Source: Acheta domesticus (Eukaryota > Arthropoda > Insecta > Orthoptera > Gryllidae). Taken from it: a stretch of 64,000 nucleotides of DNA. This document shows, piece after piece, positions 1 through 13,500 of the stretch (the first letter of the stretch is position 1; the number at the start of each line of letters is the position of its first letter). The position numbers and the translations under genes were made by a program. The stretch spans positions 266,834,948-266,898,947 of the forward strand of contig JAHLJT010000631.1 of assembly GCA_031308135.1 (NCBI GenBank), given 5' to 3'. The notes under the pieces were generated by a model. That model was not told the origin of the DNA. It saw only the letters and a list, made by a program, of their open reading frames with translations, and ran no database searches.

Positions 1-360
1 AAAAATTTAAAGAATTAAAAACTTTTTACAGAATATTGTCAAGAATTGGTTTAGTAAGAAAATGTAAAATGTGAAATGGACATATAATTTTTTTTTAAAA
101 ATGACAAATGAAAATTAAATTAAATAAATGGAATCTATTACAAATAATATTATGAAGCAAACTGGAGTGAAAGAAAACTGGAAAAGTATAATAAATGGAA
201 ACATAATTTTGAATAAAAATGTACATTTTGAAGAGCACACAGCCGCCTCTGATAGGTATGTCAGTTTGCTCACCTAAATTTATTAATTTACTAATTCATT
301 TATTTATTTAATTACATATTTATTCATTTTCTATTTTCACCTCTCTTCAAAATGTACATT
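1..360. other. AT-rich DNA without recognised feature
   Basis: Very AT-rich sequence with short A and T runs. I see no exon-like open frame and no terminal repeats. Confidence 0.5.
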
Positions 361-1590
361 TTAACATTCCTTAATTTTTGGGGGCACTTTACTTGAAGCC
401 CTCGGACATTTTCAAAATGTTCTCGAAAATGGCTCCAAATTTTTTCTTTAAATTTCTTGTAAGAATAGAGTAAAGTACACATATTAAGGTGGCATAGATC
501 ATATTTTCAGGGCTAACTCTGAATGTTCGAAAATTGCAAAAGTTTGAATTATATTTGGCGCATTCCTCCAACTACAAATTTGCAGATAGAGATGTTTCCT
601 TCAATTAAAATTTGTTCTTCATAGTGAGTTCCTTCTTTAAGATCATTTATATTGTTTTGAAAATATTGATAGTCTTCACGCAACAACGCCCAACAATTTT
701 AAAAAAATACAAAAACAAGATTTTCTCAAAAACGGCTCAAAATTTATTCTTTAAACTTTTAGTAGGAATAGTTTCTAATGGTACTCTATGAGATGACATA
801 AACGCCATGTTGCTCTATTCTTTTGTTCTTTCAAAAATTGCAAAAATATTTTTTGACTTGTCTCTCACGTCGCTAATATTTGTATTAGCGGCAATTTGTT
901 TACATTATTATATTTAAAAGTACATGTGCTTTCAACAATGTCAGATAAAGTTCCTCCAAAACTCAACCATTTTCTGTGAAAACTAGCTCAAATTTCCGCA
1001 TTTTCAGAAACGCTCAAACGCCATTTTCTCTTAAATGGCTAAAAAAATTTCTTCAAACTTTTTGATTGGATAGTGCTAATTGGACTCTTTAATATGACTT
1101 AAAGTTAATTTTGAGATACTTTTTTGTTTTTTAAAAAATTACATAAAATTTTTTGAAAGATCTCTCACAATTAATATGCCCAATACCAGCGATTTGTAAA
1201 CATTATTATATTTGTGAGTGTAAGTGCTTCAAATAACTTCAAATGAAGTATTTTGAAAACTCAAGAATTTTCTGTGAAAAGGTGCTTCAAATGTCGCATT
1301 TGTAGTAGCGCTAAAATGCTAAGCGCCAAAAAATTTTCTCAAAAACAGTTACAAATCCTTTAAAGAAAATGGCTTTTTGTGTTCTTTAATATTCTAAAAT
1401 TAATATTTCCGTTCTATCATAAGGAAACCGAAAAATTAAGAAAATGTCAAGAAATTTAATTTGGGCGGCGATAGATGGCAGCTGGCATGAGAATGTGGCA
1501 ATTCCGAAGAGCTAGCGCAGACACAAAGAAATAGAGAACTAATACGGGGTAGTCTGTTCCATTCTGTATCGCCACTAGTTTGTTTCGGTT
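361..1590 (+). repeat. Dispersed repeat family A, copy A1
   Basis: This is a noncoding interspersed element, truncated at its left end. The body is a string of related modules, each with a 'TTCTC-AAAA-TGGCTCCAAA'-like core. Cores start near 421, 723, 1026 and 1336, a spacing of about 300 bp. The right end runs through 'TGGCAGCTGGCATGAG' and 'CCATTCTGTATCGCCAC' and stops at CTAG followed by T near 1589. The same order of blocks recurs at least eleven more times in this window in both orientations. No coding capacity is visible. Its class is unknown, and a non-autonomous DNA element is my inference. Confidence 0.8.
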
Positions 1591-2597
1591 ACTACAGCTT
1601 GGTTGGCATTCATCTTTCCAAAAATGTTAGCCAGTTCACATTTTTTCCCTCACATTCCAGGTAGCAGTTTTAAAATATTCCGATATCCGTTTACGTATTT
1701 TCATTGATTTAGTCGCCATTGTTTTTATTCCGAGGCCATCATTGTGGACACTGCTAGTAAATCATTTTTACGTGGGTGGGTTACTAGCCCTCTCCGCACA
1801 ACCTCTGTCCCGAGGAGGGGGGAGGTTATTTCGGACTTCCCTTGTCCTAGAGGGATTGCCGTCTCCATGGCTTCGAGGACTCTCGCCCCGTCTAGAGTTC
1901 CTCTTCTGCCTCTTCTTTCTTGAAGCCGCCGTTGAGGTCCTCTTCTGGAATACTTCTTAGTCAGATCCCTACCCTTCGACCTGGCCGGCAAGGGGGGTCC
2001 CTACCAGTAGCTACGTTACAGCCAGCTTAGCTCTCGAGGAACGACAAGGTCACATTCTCCCTAGACGGGGGTTTACTCTCCTAGTATTATTAGTTATACA
2101 TCAACCGTATTATTGAAGTATCGAGAGGTGAATTAGCAGCGCCTGTTCACGAACTGTGATTGTAGTCTTAGTATTTATTTTGAAAATGTACTTTCTAACT
2201 TAACTGAAAGCGTAGCAGTATTAGTTTTCTTGAACAAGACAACTTGCACTTGTGAACACTGTGGATACACGATATTACAAAGGCTTCTCTTTGTAGTTAT
2301 ACTGAAGATAAATGAATTAAAATAAATTTTATACGGGAAAAGTATGTATTTGTAAAAACTATTGTCATTGTATATTTATAGTATATTATGTATATGATTG
2401 AAGATAAATGATGATGATTGTATAACGCTGTGTCGTATTTTTTTTAGATCTTCAGTCCCAGAGACAAATGGTATTATGGGGAATAGAAACAACAAGCAAC
2501 TGAAAGTTGGAGGGAAAGGTGGCAGCGAGTCTTCCCAACAAACTTCAAGTAAAAGTAATAATAAAAAAATACATAATGATGCAAAATTAAAGATAAA
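1591..2597. other. Unclassified stretch with a GC-rich core
   Basis: Positions 1725-2060 are clearly more GC-rich than the surroundings. They carry open frames on both strands, and the minus one (1725-1991) is arginine-rich and low in complexity. I recognise no domain. The abrupt composition change suggests a transposon fragment. Confidence 0.3.
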
Positions 2598-3575
2598 CTA
2601 GTGGAGCTGAAACAGCACGTACTTTCTCGCAATTAGTAATGGTTATGTAATATTATTTATACCACAATTTCTCTCCGTATTAACACATGTCATACTTTTT
2701 TGTTTAACTCATTTGAAATTGTAATGAGGAAGATATATAATGAAGAATAATGAGTAATTATGAAGAATATTTGGTGCGAAAATAAAATTGTTTCAAGTAA
2801 TACTACTTTTGGTAATTTAAGGGTTTTTTCTCTTCTTTTTTGGTTTTTCTCTTCTTCAAGTAATACTTCAAATTACTAATGAGAATAAAAATTTTTACTA
2901 ATGAGACTATAATTTTGAAAAATCGGACATGACTTCATTTGAAGATTAATTTTTGATGAATACATTTCATTAAGAGAAAAATTGTATCTTCATAATTGTA
3001 GTAGGAAGACCCCGAAAAAATTTCGACTTGTTTCAATTCTCAAAAAATCAGTGTTCAACCAATACAAGACCTGCACAATTCTCTTAAATGTCCTTCAAGA
3101 AAATTTCCAACAACAAATTTTAATTAAAATTGTTGGCGCCATTTTTTTTGAAAATTCTGAAAATGCCCAAGGGCCTTCATGTAAAGTATCCCCCAGAATT
3201 AAACTATCGATTTCAAATTGAAGGGGACACGATGCTAGTCAGATCTATCGGGGAATATCAATTTTGGAGAAAATTAGCAGAACGATTTAGCCGCTAGCGT
3301 TGTTCACAGAAAGACGGACGGATGGACGGACAGACGTTTTGCCGTCAAATGATTTTTCAATATCAAGGAGCCATAAAACATGGATTCTGTTTGCACCACG
3401 TGTTAGAGTTTTTTCTAAATTCAGCAACTGTGGATTTATCCACTTTTTCGTTTCAGGGTCCTGTAATAAGAATATTTCTGCCGAAAATCCGCAGTTTTTT
3501 CGTGCAGCATTACATAACTTTCCCTTCTAAAGAAGTTCCCTCTGAAGCGCGAGAAAGTAAAAATGTAGGTAATAA
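2598..3575 (-). repeat. Family A, copy A2 (short derivative)
   Basis: The copy is reversed. It begins at the CTAGTGG end (2598) and finishes near the inner end module 'GCATTACATAACTTTCCC' (about 3505-3525) with a hairpin partner around 3550-3562. It keeps the CGGACGGATGGACGG microsatellite (3312-3335) typical of the family's left part. The central modules are largely deleted. Confidence 0.65.
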
Positions 3576-4776
3576 TTTCATATCAAATGACTTCTGATAT
3601 GGAATTGTCGTTGTAGAGAACGATAATGTTTGTGAAAGAGAAATAAAAACACATTAAATGAATTTCAGAGAGATTTAGAAGCAATGTTTGTAGTTTAATA
3701 AATTGTAATGTCTGAGCATTTTTTATTGATGGTATTTAGAAAGATCGTTTGTGCCTTCAATTCATTATCTTGCTAACATTCAATTCTGACTTTTCGGACT
3801 AAGGAAGTGGATGTTTCTGGTTACTAATATTTGTTTCTGAAGTATTTTAATCATTATAAATCATAGTCTCGATTAATTAGAATTTTTTACTGAAATTGCG
3901 AATCTGAATACATGAATGTGAATCTAACCTAATGACTTTGTTTCACATTTAAAACTATTAAAGATGGAATAAGGCCAGAAACGCATCTATTTTCGGGCGT
4001 TTATAACATCAGTTTAATAAATGTAAATGTTTAATGTGTTGTTGAAACACCAAATATCAGTATTCCAGGTCTCGTCTTTATTCATGCCTCCAACAGGTAT
4101 GAGCATTTCTAAAAGTTTGTTACGTGAAAAAATTAAAAGAAACAGGAGTGAATGATGAAGTTAAATGATTAAAAGAAAAATTACGATCCTTACTTCATAC
4201 AATGCCACTTTGTTTAATTATAACGAAAATTTAATCAGTTAATAATGTAATATATATACACATCAGCAAATACTGAAATATTATTAGGAAATACTTTTTG
4301 GCATGTGAATTCATAAAAAATTCGGAAAACTAATATTAAGAAAAGTGTTGATTCATCGCCAAGCAGTAGTTTGAATCATTTGATATTCTTATGTGATTAT
4401 GTAACTCCTGACTGAATCACGCATAAATTACAAGATATAAGGAAACGGGGGGTAACATTGACACATCTTTATTTTTTTAAAGTTGTTCTTTGATGCTTCA
4501 ATCTTCACAATAATTATTTTGACAATTTAATCCTCACAAAAAGTACAATGTTTCTTCAAAATATTGAAGTCTCAGCTTCCATAATTTGAAGGATTTTATT
4601 ACGTTTTTAAAACCAAGTAAAGTGGCAATGTTACCCCATAGGGGGCAATCCAGCCCTATTTATTTCCAAGTCTCTGCAAAGTTTAAATGCGTGAGAATTG
4701 GATAAGAAACAGAAACACATATATCAGAACATTATTAGAATTTTCGGCAGAAAAAAATTCGTTCCCGGGCCATGAT
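3576..4776. other. AT-rich DNA, nothing recognised
   Basis: About 1.2 kb of AT-rich sequence. I find no plausible exon. A small family A fragment appears at 4738-4775 (the 'TTTTCGGCAG' block and GGGCC). Confidence 0.4.
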
Positions 4777-6311
4777 AACGAACTAGTGATTGTACAAAAT
4801 GGCACAGACTTTCCCGTATTACTTTTACTTTCCCATATTCTATACTTACGTATGGTATAGGGAAAGTTATGTAATAATGTGCGACAAAACGGGGGATATT
4901 CGGTCGAACAAAAATCATTGGCGGGTCCTGATAAAGAAAAAGTGGCTAAATCCAGTTGCTAAATTAATAAAAGAAATCCAGAATCTCTGTTTAGTGGGTC
5001 TTTGATACCGAAAAACCATTTGAAAGCAAAACGTCTGTCCGCCTGTATGTCTGTCCGTCAGTGAACAACCCTAGGGACTAAATTTTTTAGCCGATTTTCT
5101 TCAAAATTGATATTTCCCAATCCACCTGACTGATCTCGTGGCACCTTAAATTTAAAACTGATATTTTAATTTTGAGAGGTACTTTTCATCAAACTCTTGG
5201 GACGTTTTTAATTTTTTTAAATGGCACCAACAATTTTGACAAAATTTTGATGGTGAAAAGTTCGAAGATCATTTAAGAGAATGTCGCAGGTCTTATGTTG
5301 GTTGAAAACTCTAAATTTTCTAAAATTGCAAAAGTTTGAATTTGTCGGCGTCTTCCTACAACTATAAAATGGAAGATAGAGATTTTTCTTTAAATAAAAT
5401 TTGTTCTCTAATGTGGGTTCTTTCATTAAGTTCCTGCACATTTTTTAAAAATTTGAGTAGTTTTTTCTGCAATATTGCGTGCAATATGTGCTTGTTTAAA
5501 AAATTACAAAACCAAGATTTTCTCACAAACGGTTCTATCTTTTATCTTTAAACTCTTGGGGGATAGCAATAAATGTACTCTATGAGACGATATAAACGAC
5601 ATTTTGCTCTATGCCCTTTTTTTCAAAAATTACAAAAATGAAATGTTTTGACTTGTATCACACGTCGTTAATATTTACATTGGCGGCGATTTGTTCACAT
5701 TATTATATTAGGGAGTGCATGCCCTTTAAATAATGTCTAGTGAAGTTTTTCGAAAAGTCTACCGTTTTCTGTGAAAACTAGCTCAAAATTCCGACTTTTC
5801 AGAAACGCTCAAACGCCATTTTCTCAAAAATGACTCAATTTTTCTTCTTCAAATGTTTGGAACGGATAGTGCTAATTCCACTCTTTAATATGAAAAAAGT
5901 TCAACTTGGGGTACTTTTCTTTTTTTAAAAAGGTACTCAAACATAATTTTTTTAAAGATCTCATATTTTGATAATGCACAATTTGAGCAATTTGTAAACA
6001 TTATTTATTTGTGAGTGTATTGCTTCAAATGACATTGACATGAGTTTTTGAAAACTAAAAATTTCTGTGAAAAAGAGCTTCAAATTTCGAATTTTCAGTA
6101 GCACTTAAACGCCATTTTCTTAAAAACAGCTTCACATTTTTAAAAGAAAATTGCTATTCAGAACCAGGTTTTAGTGTTCTTTAATAGTCTTAAAATAATA
6201 TTTCTCTTCTACCATTAGGAAACCTTAAAATTAAGAAAATGTGAAAAACAACGTACTTGGGTGGCGATAGACGGAAGCTGGCAAGAGTATGTGGCAATTC
6301 CAAATAGCTCG
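4777..6311 (+). repeat. Family A, copy A3, with 5' hairpin
   Basis: A 45 bp CTAG-end fragment in reverse orientation (4777-4822) abuts the start of a forward copy. The forward copy opens with an inverted repeat, ACTTTCCC at 4827-4834 and GGGAAAGT at 4860-4867. It continues through the CTGTCCG microsatellite (5030-5065) and module cores near 5219, 5518, 5820 and 6117. It ends at the 'GGAAGCTGGCAAGAG' block and is joined head to head with the next copy. Confidence 0.75.
4827..4867. repeat. Terminal hairpin of family A
   Basis: ACTTTCCC (4827-4834) pairs with GGGAAAGT (4860-4867), with an inner TATAC..GTATA stem. Equivalent hairpins occur at 9759-9807 (imperfect), 49692-49745, 54019-54072 and 55866-55904. 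The last has two perfect 8 bp stems. In every case GRGAAAGT is followed by (T)ATGTAATG-like sequence leading into the element body, or by the inverse of this. Confidence 0.75.
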
Positions 6312-7062
6312 ACTTGCCATAAACTCTCACCAGCTGCCATCAATCGCCACCCAAATTATTTTTTAACATTTTCTTCGTTTTACCGTTTCTTAACAGTAGA
6401 ACGGAAATATTATTTTAAGAACATTAAAGAAGAGTAAAATCTTACCTAAATGGCAATTTTCTTTGACAAATGTTGAGTCGTTTATAAAAAAATGGCTTTT
6501 AAGCGCTATTGTAAATAAGAATATTGAAGCTCTTTTTCACAGGAATCTTTTGTGATTTCGAAAACCTTCATCAAAAATCACTTGAAGCACTTTAAATCAC
6601 AAATACATTAGTGTTTGTAAATTGCTGGTAATATGCATATAAACGGAATGAGAGATATTTTTAAAAATACATTTGTGTAATTTTTGTAAAAACAAACAAT
6701 TCCCCAAATTGAACTTTGCGTCTTATTAAAAAGTGAAATTAGCACTATCGGTTCCAAAAGTTTGAAGGAAAAATATGGAGCCATTTTTGAGAAAATGGCG
6801 TTTGAGCGTTTCTGGAAGTGCGGAATTTTGAGCTCGTTTTCAAAGAAAATGGTTGAGTTTTCGAACAATCTTATATGATGTTATTTAAAGCATATGCATT
6901 CAGTTACGTCGTTAACGTAAATGTCAGCGATGTAACTAACAAGTGAAAAAAAATAAATTTCGTAATTTTTCGAGAAAACAAACAATAGCGCAATATGGTG
7001 TTTATGTCATCTATTAGACTGCATTGGGAACTATCCTTACCAAAAGTTTAACAAAAAGTTAA
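6312..7062 (-). repeat. Family A, copy A4, inverted partner of A3
   Basis: Reading the minus strand reproduces the last two to three modules of copy A3. The two copies meet at 6260-6350, where 'GGGTGGCGATAGACGG' faces its inverse 'CATCAATCGCCACCC'. The pair forms an imperfect palindrome with arms of about 0.75 kb. Confidence 0.75.
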
Positions 7063-7464
7063 ACCTTGCCAATATACACATTCTCTTTGTTATTAATATT
7101 AATCCAGATTTATATTTTACCGATCTCGATTCGATATTTTCTGAGATCAATGGAGAATAGGATTTATGACGACGGGCAATCAGCGCAGGATTTTAATAAT
7201 TGTTCACAATAATCATTCATTTGTACACCAATAAAAATATAATTAAAATTTATATTTTACTATATAAAAGATGCAAAATTTATTTTTCAATACTTAGTAG
7301 TTCAGTTTTTCAGAATCTTTTAGTGACTCAAATAACTAAAATTTCTGAGGAGTTTTAGGAATGGTATGTGTGTGTTTCATTTCTTGTGTAATATATTCAG
7401 AATATTATTTATTAATCTTATAAATTGTGTAAATCTTGCTTTTCATGAAAAATTCTTATTCCAG

Positions 7465-7511
7465 AACTCATCTCTCTTCTCAACAACCTCAATAAGAAAA
7501 AAGCAAGAACG
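7465..7511 (+). CDS. Candidate early exon of ITIH-like gene 1
   Basis: This is a 47 nt open segment between a 'TTATTCCAG' acceptor and a consensus GTAAGT donor at 7512. Read with a split first codon it encodes LISLLNNLNKKKART and ends in phase 0, exactly as needed to join the exon at 7941. Gene 2 has an exon at the same relative place (51460-51536, 77 nt) with the same phases (start 1, end 0), which is the main support. Its sequence is not similar enough to prove homology. The first coding exon, with ATG and signal peptide, was not found. Confidence 0.5.
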
Positions 7512-10500
7512 GTAAGTAAACATTCTTGTAAATAATGGAAAGCAATGAAGAAATGATATAACGGCATTGAATATTTCAATATTTATGGATAACTTCTATA
7601 ACATAGTCTTCAAAATCGGTATTAGATTGTTTAAGGGGCGAGAACCCATACAAAATTAGCATATTAATGTTTTCCAAGTGGATTGTCACCGTAAAACTAA
7701 TCTGTTTTCGTTAAAGAATTTTGTCATCATTCTTGGTAAAAGTCTAGTAATAAAATTAGTAGGAAATGTATTTTTTCATGGGATTTGAATCTAAAATAAA
7801 AATCATAAACCCATAAAATTGGTGGGTGACCTTCTTTACATATTTTGATGTTGAATTTCAAACTCAACATCGTTATATCTTTACACCAAATACCAACCAC
7901 CATTTTAATTCAGATTAATGTTTCTACATTTTCTCTACAGTGGTCTGACATCAGAATTCTCGAGATTCGGTCGGATGTTCATCATCGCTACGCTCGCACA
8001 GAAGTGTACAGCGTGGTGGTCAACACGACCGACGAGTCGCAGGAGGTGCTTTTCAAGACAGTGCTGCCAGATGAAGCTTTCGTCTCGAGTTTCGCAATGT
8101 GAGATTTTGTCAGTATGATATTTTTTTTTGTAAATCAGCATTACTGTCACATATTTTTCAGTTTCCTAAAGAAAGCAGATTTGATAGCTGAACGTCTCCG
8201 CTAGGGGCTAGGCCGCTGACGTTAACCAAGTTCGAGTCACCATGGTTCGTGGATAGGTTACCTTCTGGGAGCCGGTCGTACTAACGGTGCTGAGTTCCTG
8301 GCCGGAGCTACAAAAGGCAAAATAATTCAAACAAATGACGCTCAACACAGAAACATTGTTGGCGAACTACCACCAAATTGTTCGCTCGTTGCTGAATCCA
8401 AAGCAAAAGGAAACTAATTGTGCTGCAGAATGGCACAGACTTTCTCCTGCTGGTTAGATTTTCTCTCCCGCAGAATGGGTGGCAGACACTCGCAAGCCCT
8501 GAGGTTCTGAGTGGAGACGGAGACGCCTCCCTTGTCCTGAGTCTTTTGGTGGCACTCACGTCGTTAGCTTCAAGGTGGGGGCAATGAGTAGGTGGCATGC
8601 CACGGACCTTTGGGCAGAACGGAGCGTGGGGTTCGTTAGACGGCATCTTCTGTGAAGCTGGCGGCCGATCTCTAGCCCACACATAAACGGGCAGACGGGA
8701 AGCATGAACTCCCCGTCAGGTTTGCCTAGGTTCCGACGGCACTCCCTTCGAACGCTTCAAGATGGAAGCAGTGAGGAGACGCGTTGGGGTCTCCAAGACC
8801 CCCGGGCCTTTGCGCGCGTGGCTCCCAGTTGGGCTCTTGGCTTCGTCGTGGCGGTGGCCCGCTGCTCTGCGCAAGGAGACATGTGGTGGCGCTCAATTCG
8901 ACTCCATTACTGGCCTGAAAACCAGTAGCTGTGAGTTGGCAGCGACTCGGCACTAACGGGGATAGTCCCGATGGAAATAACTGCGTTCAGGCGGGATCCA
9001 CATGCAGGCCTGAAGGTGGTCTTGCACCGGACGGGGGTGCGGTTGAAGGCCAAGACCCCAGGTGCACACTCATAGGGGAATTCCGTCTGCTAGAATTAGA
9101 TTACTTATCAAGACATTTATGTGCAAAAAAGAAGGGAAAATCCCATTTATCAAAATTATTCACCCAGATCACATGCTTTTCCCTTCGTTCTTTTAATTGG
9201 ATGTGATAAGTTAACCCGTCAAAACTATAGGATAATATACTACAGTGGTTATAGGAAACAGCAATTTGTCTAAAATGTGACGTGTGACCACACAGAAACT
9301 ACAACAGTACATATTTCTAAAGCAGACCAACTATTTTTGTAGATTTTTACGATTAATAGACGATAAACATGGGAGCACAGGACAATCTCCGCTGCTAAGT
9401 GCTTCCAAAGTCGGCGATAAAACGTACGTTTTGTCTTGCCATAGATCCACGTTCACGTGATTCAGCGCGCTAACATGCATGTTGCACCAACCATAAAGTT
9501 TGCGAAGAAAAAATATTTCTTAGGATTGGGACTGGTCATCTAGAACACTCGACCTCTATTTTAAAAAAACGAAATCCACTCTAAGAACTCTTACTTCATT
9601 AAACCAAATGGCGTGCTAAGCCAGGAACAGAAAATCTGAAATAAAGTGCTCTTCTCTAGCCAAAGTTCTCTGCAAACTTGTGACAATTTCCCTCAAAATG
9701 ACGAGATTTCATTTATCGATCAAACTTTTGCTCAAGAGGAAGCGGTCAAATCAGTTTTACTTCCAGTATACGTACGTATATTCGTATGTACATAGTAGAG
9801 GGAAAGTTATGTAAAGCTGAGGAAAATCGATTTCGAGATTTTAAAGGAAGTACATATTTTGGGGTCCCCTGATACCGAAAAAGTGTTTATATCAAAAGAC
9901 CGTCCGACCGTCCGTCTGTCCGTCTATCCTTCTGTCTATCCGTCTGTCCGTCTGTCCGTCTGTCCGTGTGCCAGTCTGTGGATAACACTGGCTCCTACAC
10001 CATAAGTATGTTTTTTTTACAATATGAATATTGCCCGGTCAATCTGGTTCCACTCGAGGCGCAGCAAATTTGAAACTCTTTCTTCAAAATTTAGGAGTAC
10101 TTTACACGAAGCCCCCTGATCATTTTTAAAGTTTTCTCAAAAATCGCTCCAAAGTTTTTCTTTAATATTTTTTGTAAGAATAGAGTAAATTACGCTTGTA
10201 AAGATAGCGTAGGTCCGTATTCAAGGTTAATCTGAATTTTCTGAATTTTCGAAAATTGCGAAATTTTGAATTTTGTTCAGCGTCTTCATACAACTAGGAA
10301 ATTAAAGATAAAGATTTTTCCTCCATATAAATTTGTTCATAGTGAGTTCTCTCATTAAAGTCATGTACATTTATTGAAACTTTAGTAGTTTTCTGGCAAT
10401 ATTGCGCAAAATATATGCGATTTTAAAAAATTACAAAAACAAGATCTTCTCAAAAACGGCTCCAAATTTTTTCTTAAAACTTTTTTTAGGGATAAATTTA

Positions 10501-13500
10501 CTCCATGAGATGACATAAATGTATTATCTTATGTCCCCCATTGTTCATATCATTACATTTATATTTTCTACTGAATTTGTTCAACTCTCATATACGCCTT
10601 GTGATAAATCATCACAATAAAAAGGACATGGGGTAGCCATATTGGACATGATAATAATTACACTTCTCAATTTGGCCAAAGCGGAAGTTCCTCTTATGTT
10701 CAGATAGGCCGTTGTTGATACTTCGTTGAGTGGTCCCGATGTACACCGCCCCATACGAACAGGGAATTCTATGGATCGCTGCTGACGTTAGTGGGTCTCT
10801 TGCATCCTTAGCCGACCGAAAAGAGTTGCGCAGCTGGGTTGAAGGTTTGAAGATGGTGTATATTTCGTGTTTTCTTTAGCATTTCTCCTATACGCTCCCT
10901 AATAGCATTTAAGTACGGAAAAATGATTTTTTTTACTTATTTTTCACAGTGGGAGGTTCACATTTTTTATTAGGGTGGAGAGCTCTCTTAACATCAGTAG
11001 AACTGTATCCATTAAATTGAAGGGCTCTCTCCAGGTGATTGAGTTCCTCATTTATGTTTTCTGGCTCACATAACCGGGTTGCGCAATTCAAAAGAGTTTT
11101 TATCATCGCTTTTTTCTGGTTTGAGTGGTGGTTAGACAATTTTTTTAAATATCTGTCCGTATATGTTGGTTTTCGGGACACCGTGTGTCCAAGAGAACCA
11201 TCTGCCTTTCTGCGGACCAACACATCCAAAAAATGTCAGTTTTTCGTTTAGAGTAGCTTCTCCGTGGCTCCATATCACAAAGGTTCAATCGACAGAACGA
11301 AATTAGGTGCTTAGAGCTTCGGCTTCAAAGTTCTCCATGTATAAATTGAATATTACCGGACTAAGGGAGTTACCCATGTCGACACCATCCTTTTGCTCAT
11401 AAAATTCAGTATTCCACATAAAGTATGTGGTGGTGAGCACTTGCTTGAGTAACGCTATAATCTCAACTGGGAATAGCTTCTGTAGTCTAGCTAAAATATC
11501 ACTGACCGGCACCATTGTGAAAAGAGAAACCACGTCAATGCTGATAAGGTCTTCCGGTCATATTACTATTGTCTTAAGTTTCTGAACAAAGTCCGTAGTG
11601 TCTTTGATGAAAGAGTTAGTCTTACCGATGAAGGGTTTCAATATCTTGCAGATATATTTAGAGACTGTGTATGTCGGAGAACCTATGACATTGTTTTCAA
11701 AGTCGATGCCACGAGCGGGAGTCCGTGGCACGAGTTCCATGACGAAATCGTCCCTCCACGCAGTTGATTACCCCGCCACCAGAGAGAACACCATCCCTAT
11801 TGTAAAACGGCAGGATTACTGCTCGTAATAGTTCCTTTCCCGATGCTAGTTGCACAGAGAATCTCGCGGCATGCCACGACTCGTGTCACTGCCACTAGTA
11901 GAAGACCTTGATACCACTAGCCTATGGTGTTGACTATGGGGCGTAATGATACTTCTGTTCTGTATATTTTTGGAAGTCCGTACAGTCTCCGTGGCAATGC
12001 TTCTGAATTTTTGATCTTGCATTGTTCTTCCGCAGGGATAGATGACGCATTGAGAAGCTGGATGGTATAGCTTAATATTCGAGCCGTTGGGTCCCTAGAA
12101 AGCTTGGAGTCAGTCTCCGGGTTTAACATGTCCTTCAATTTCCTTTGATAGTCAGCAGTGCTAAGAACAACCGTTGCATTACCTTTGTCAGCCGATAGAA
12201 TGAGAATGTCCTTGTTGCTCTTTAAGTTTCTCAGGGCTGTCTTTTCCGTTTTGGGAAAGTTGCCCTTACGGGTATTGGCCCGTTGCAAAATCCTAGACGA
12301 CTCACAATACAGCCCGGAAATAAAAGGTATTTTTAAGAATATATTCATCCGAGAAAGCCTACTTTGTTTTATTCGTAGAAGTTATTTAAAATCGGTAAGG
12401 TCAGAGTAGTTTGTATGGACAATTTCAATACAGAACATACAATTATTAGGAATTCAAATAGTTCATGTAGCAAGAACGTTTAGGAATGTGATTTTAAAGA
12501 TAAATCAAAATAAAAATATCTAACCCAGACATTCGGGATATGATTTAGTTTGTGTTATATTATTATTAGGTTTAACCTTTAATTGGTATCGCTTTTCAAA
12601 ACCTGTAATTGGTATCGGCGGTCAGGGACACTGCTCACGCTTAATTCCTATATATCAACGTATTATTTGACAATATTGCATGTTTATGTCAGTCTAAAAG
12701 TTAACATTTGTTTTATAACGGGTTATGATGATGCAAAACATCGATTTTGAGTCCCGGTCATGGCAGGATTTTTCATAAGGTCACGTCACATACATTGAAG
12801 AACCATGGTAAGTCTCGTCGAAAGCGAATGAGTCAATGGGCGGAGTGACAACGAGTACAGGGGAATATCTCGAAGTGGATGACAATTTCAAGAAATGACC
12901 TGCTGAGGTAGCACAGGGATCTAATATGTTACTGCGGGACCTCTGAACAGGGGATTCTAGTCTTGACGGTGGCAGGACTTTCGACACTGGCTAGATAAAT
13001 AGAACGAATTCAGCCGCTTTCTGGAGGAGAATACTTTCTGTCGGCTGCTCTGATAGGCAGTTTTCTCTGGTTTCTCCGATGAACGCCAGGCTAATACCAG
13101 TGAAGTACCCTAACAAACGCGCCACGGACCTTCTTTCGCACGCGATCTATCCTTCCTCTTCCTTGACTTATCTTTACCCCTTATACACAAATATTCACCA
13201 TATTACAGCAAATGACGGGAGACCAGTTGGAAACTAAGGGCAGTTCTCCGCTAAAAGAAGATTCCTGGTTGGAGAAACAACTATATCAGACGTTTAGATC
13301 GGCGTCAGATCTCATTATCAAGCAATAGAAGATTACCAACACATCCCTGGTAATCATTCACTACACTATAAGTACGTACGTACGTACGTATAGTACAGGG
13401 AAAGTATGTAATGCGGCGCCAAAAAACGGCGGATTTTCGGCAGAAAAACTCTTATTACAGGGCCCTAGTAACAACATAGTTGACAAATGCAGTTGCTAAA

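Noticed and set aside
1742..1960. Plus-strand frame of 72 codons with hydrophobic ends as a signal-peptide exon of gene 1
   Set aside because: No donor with the required phase 1, and the sequence lies in a CT-rich repeat-like block. The link to the gene is unsupported.
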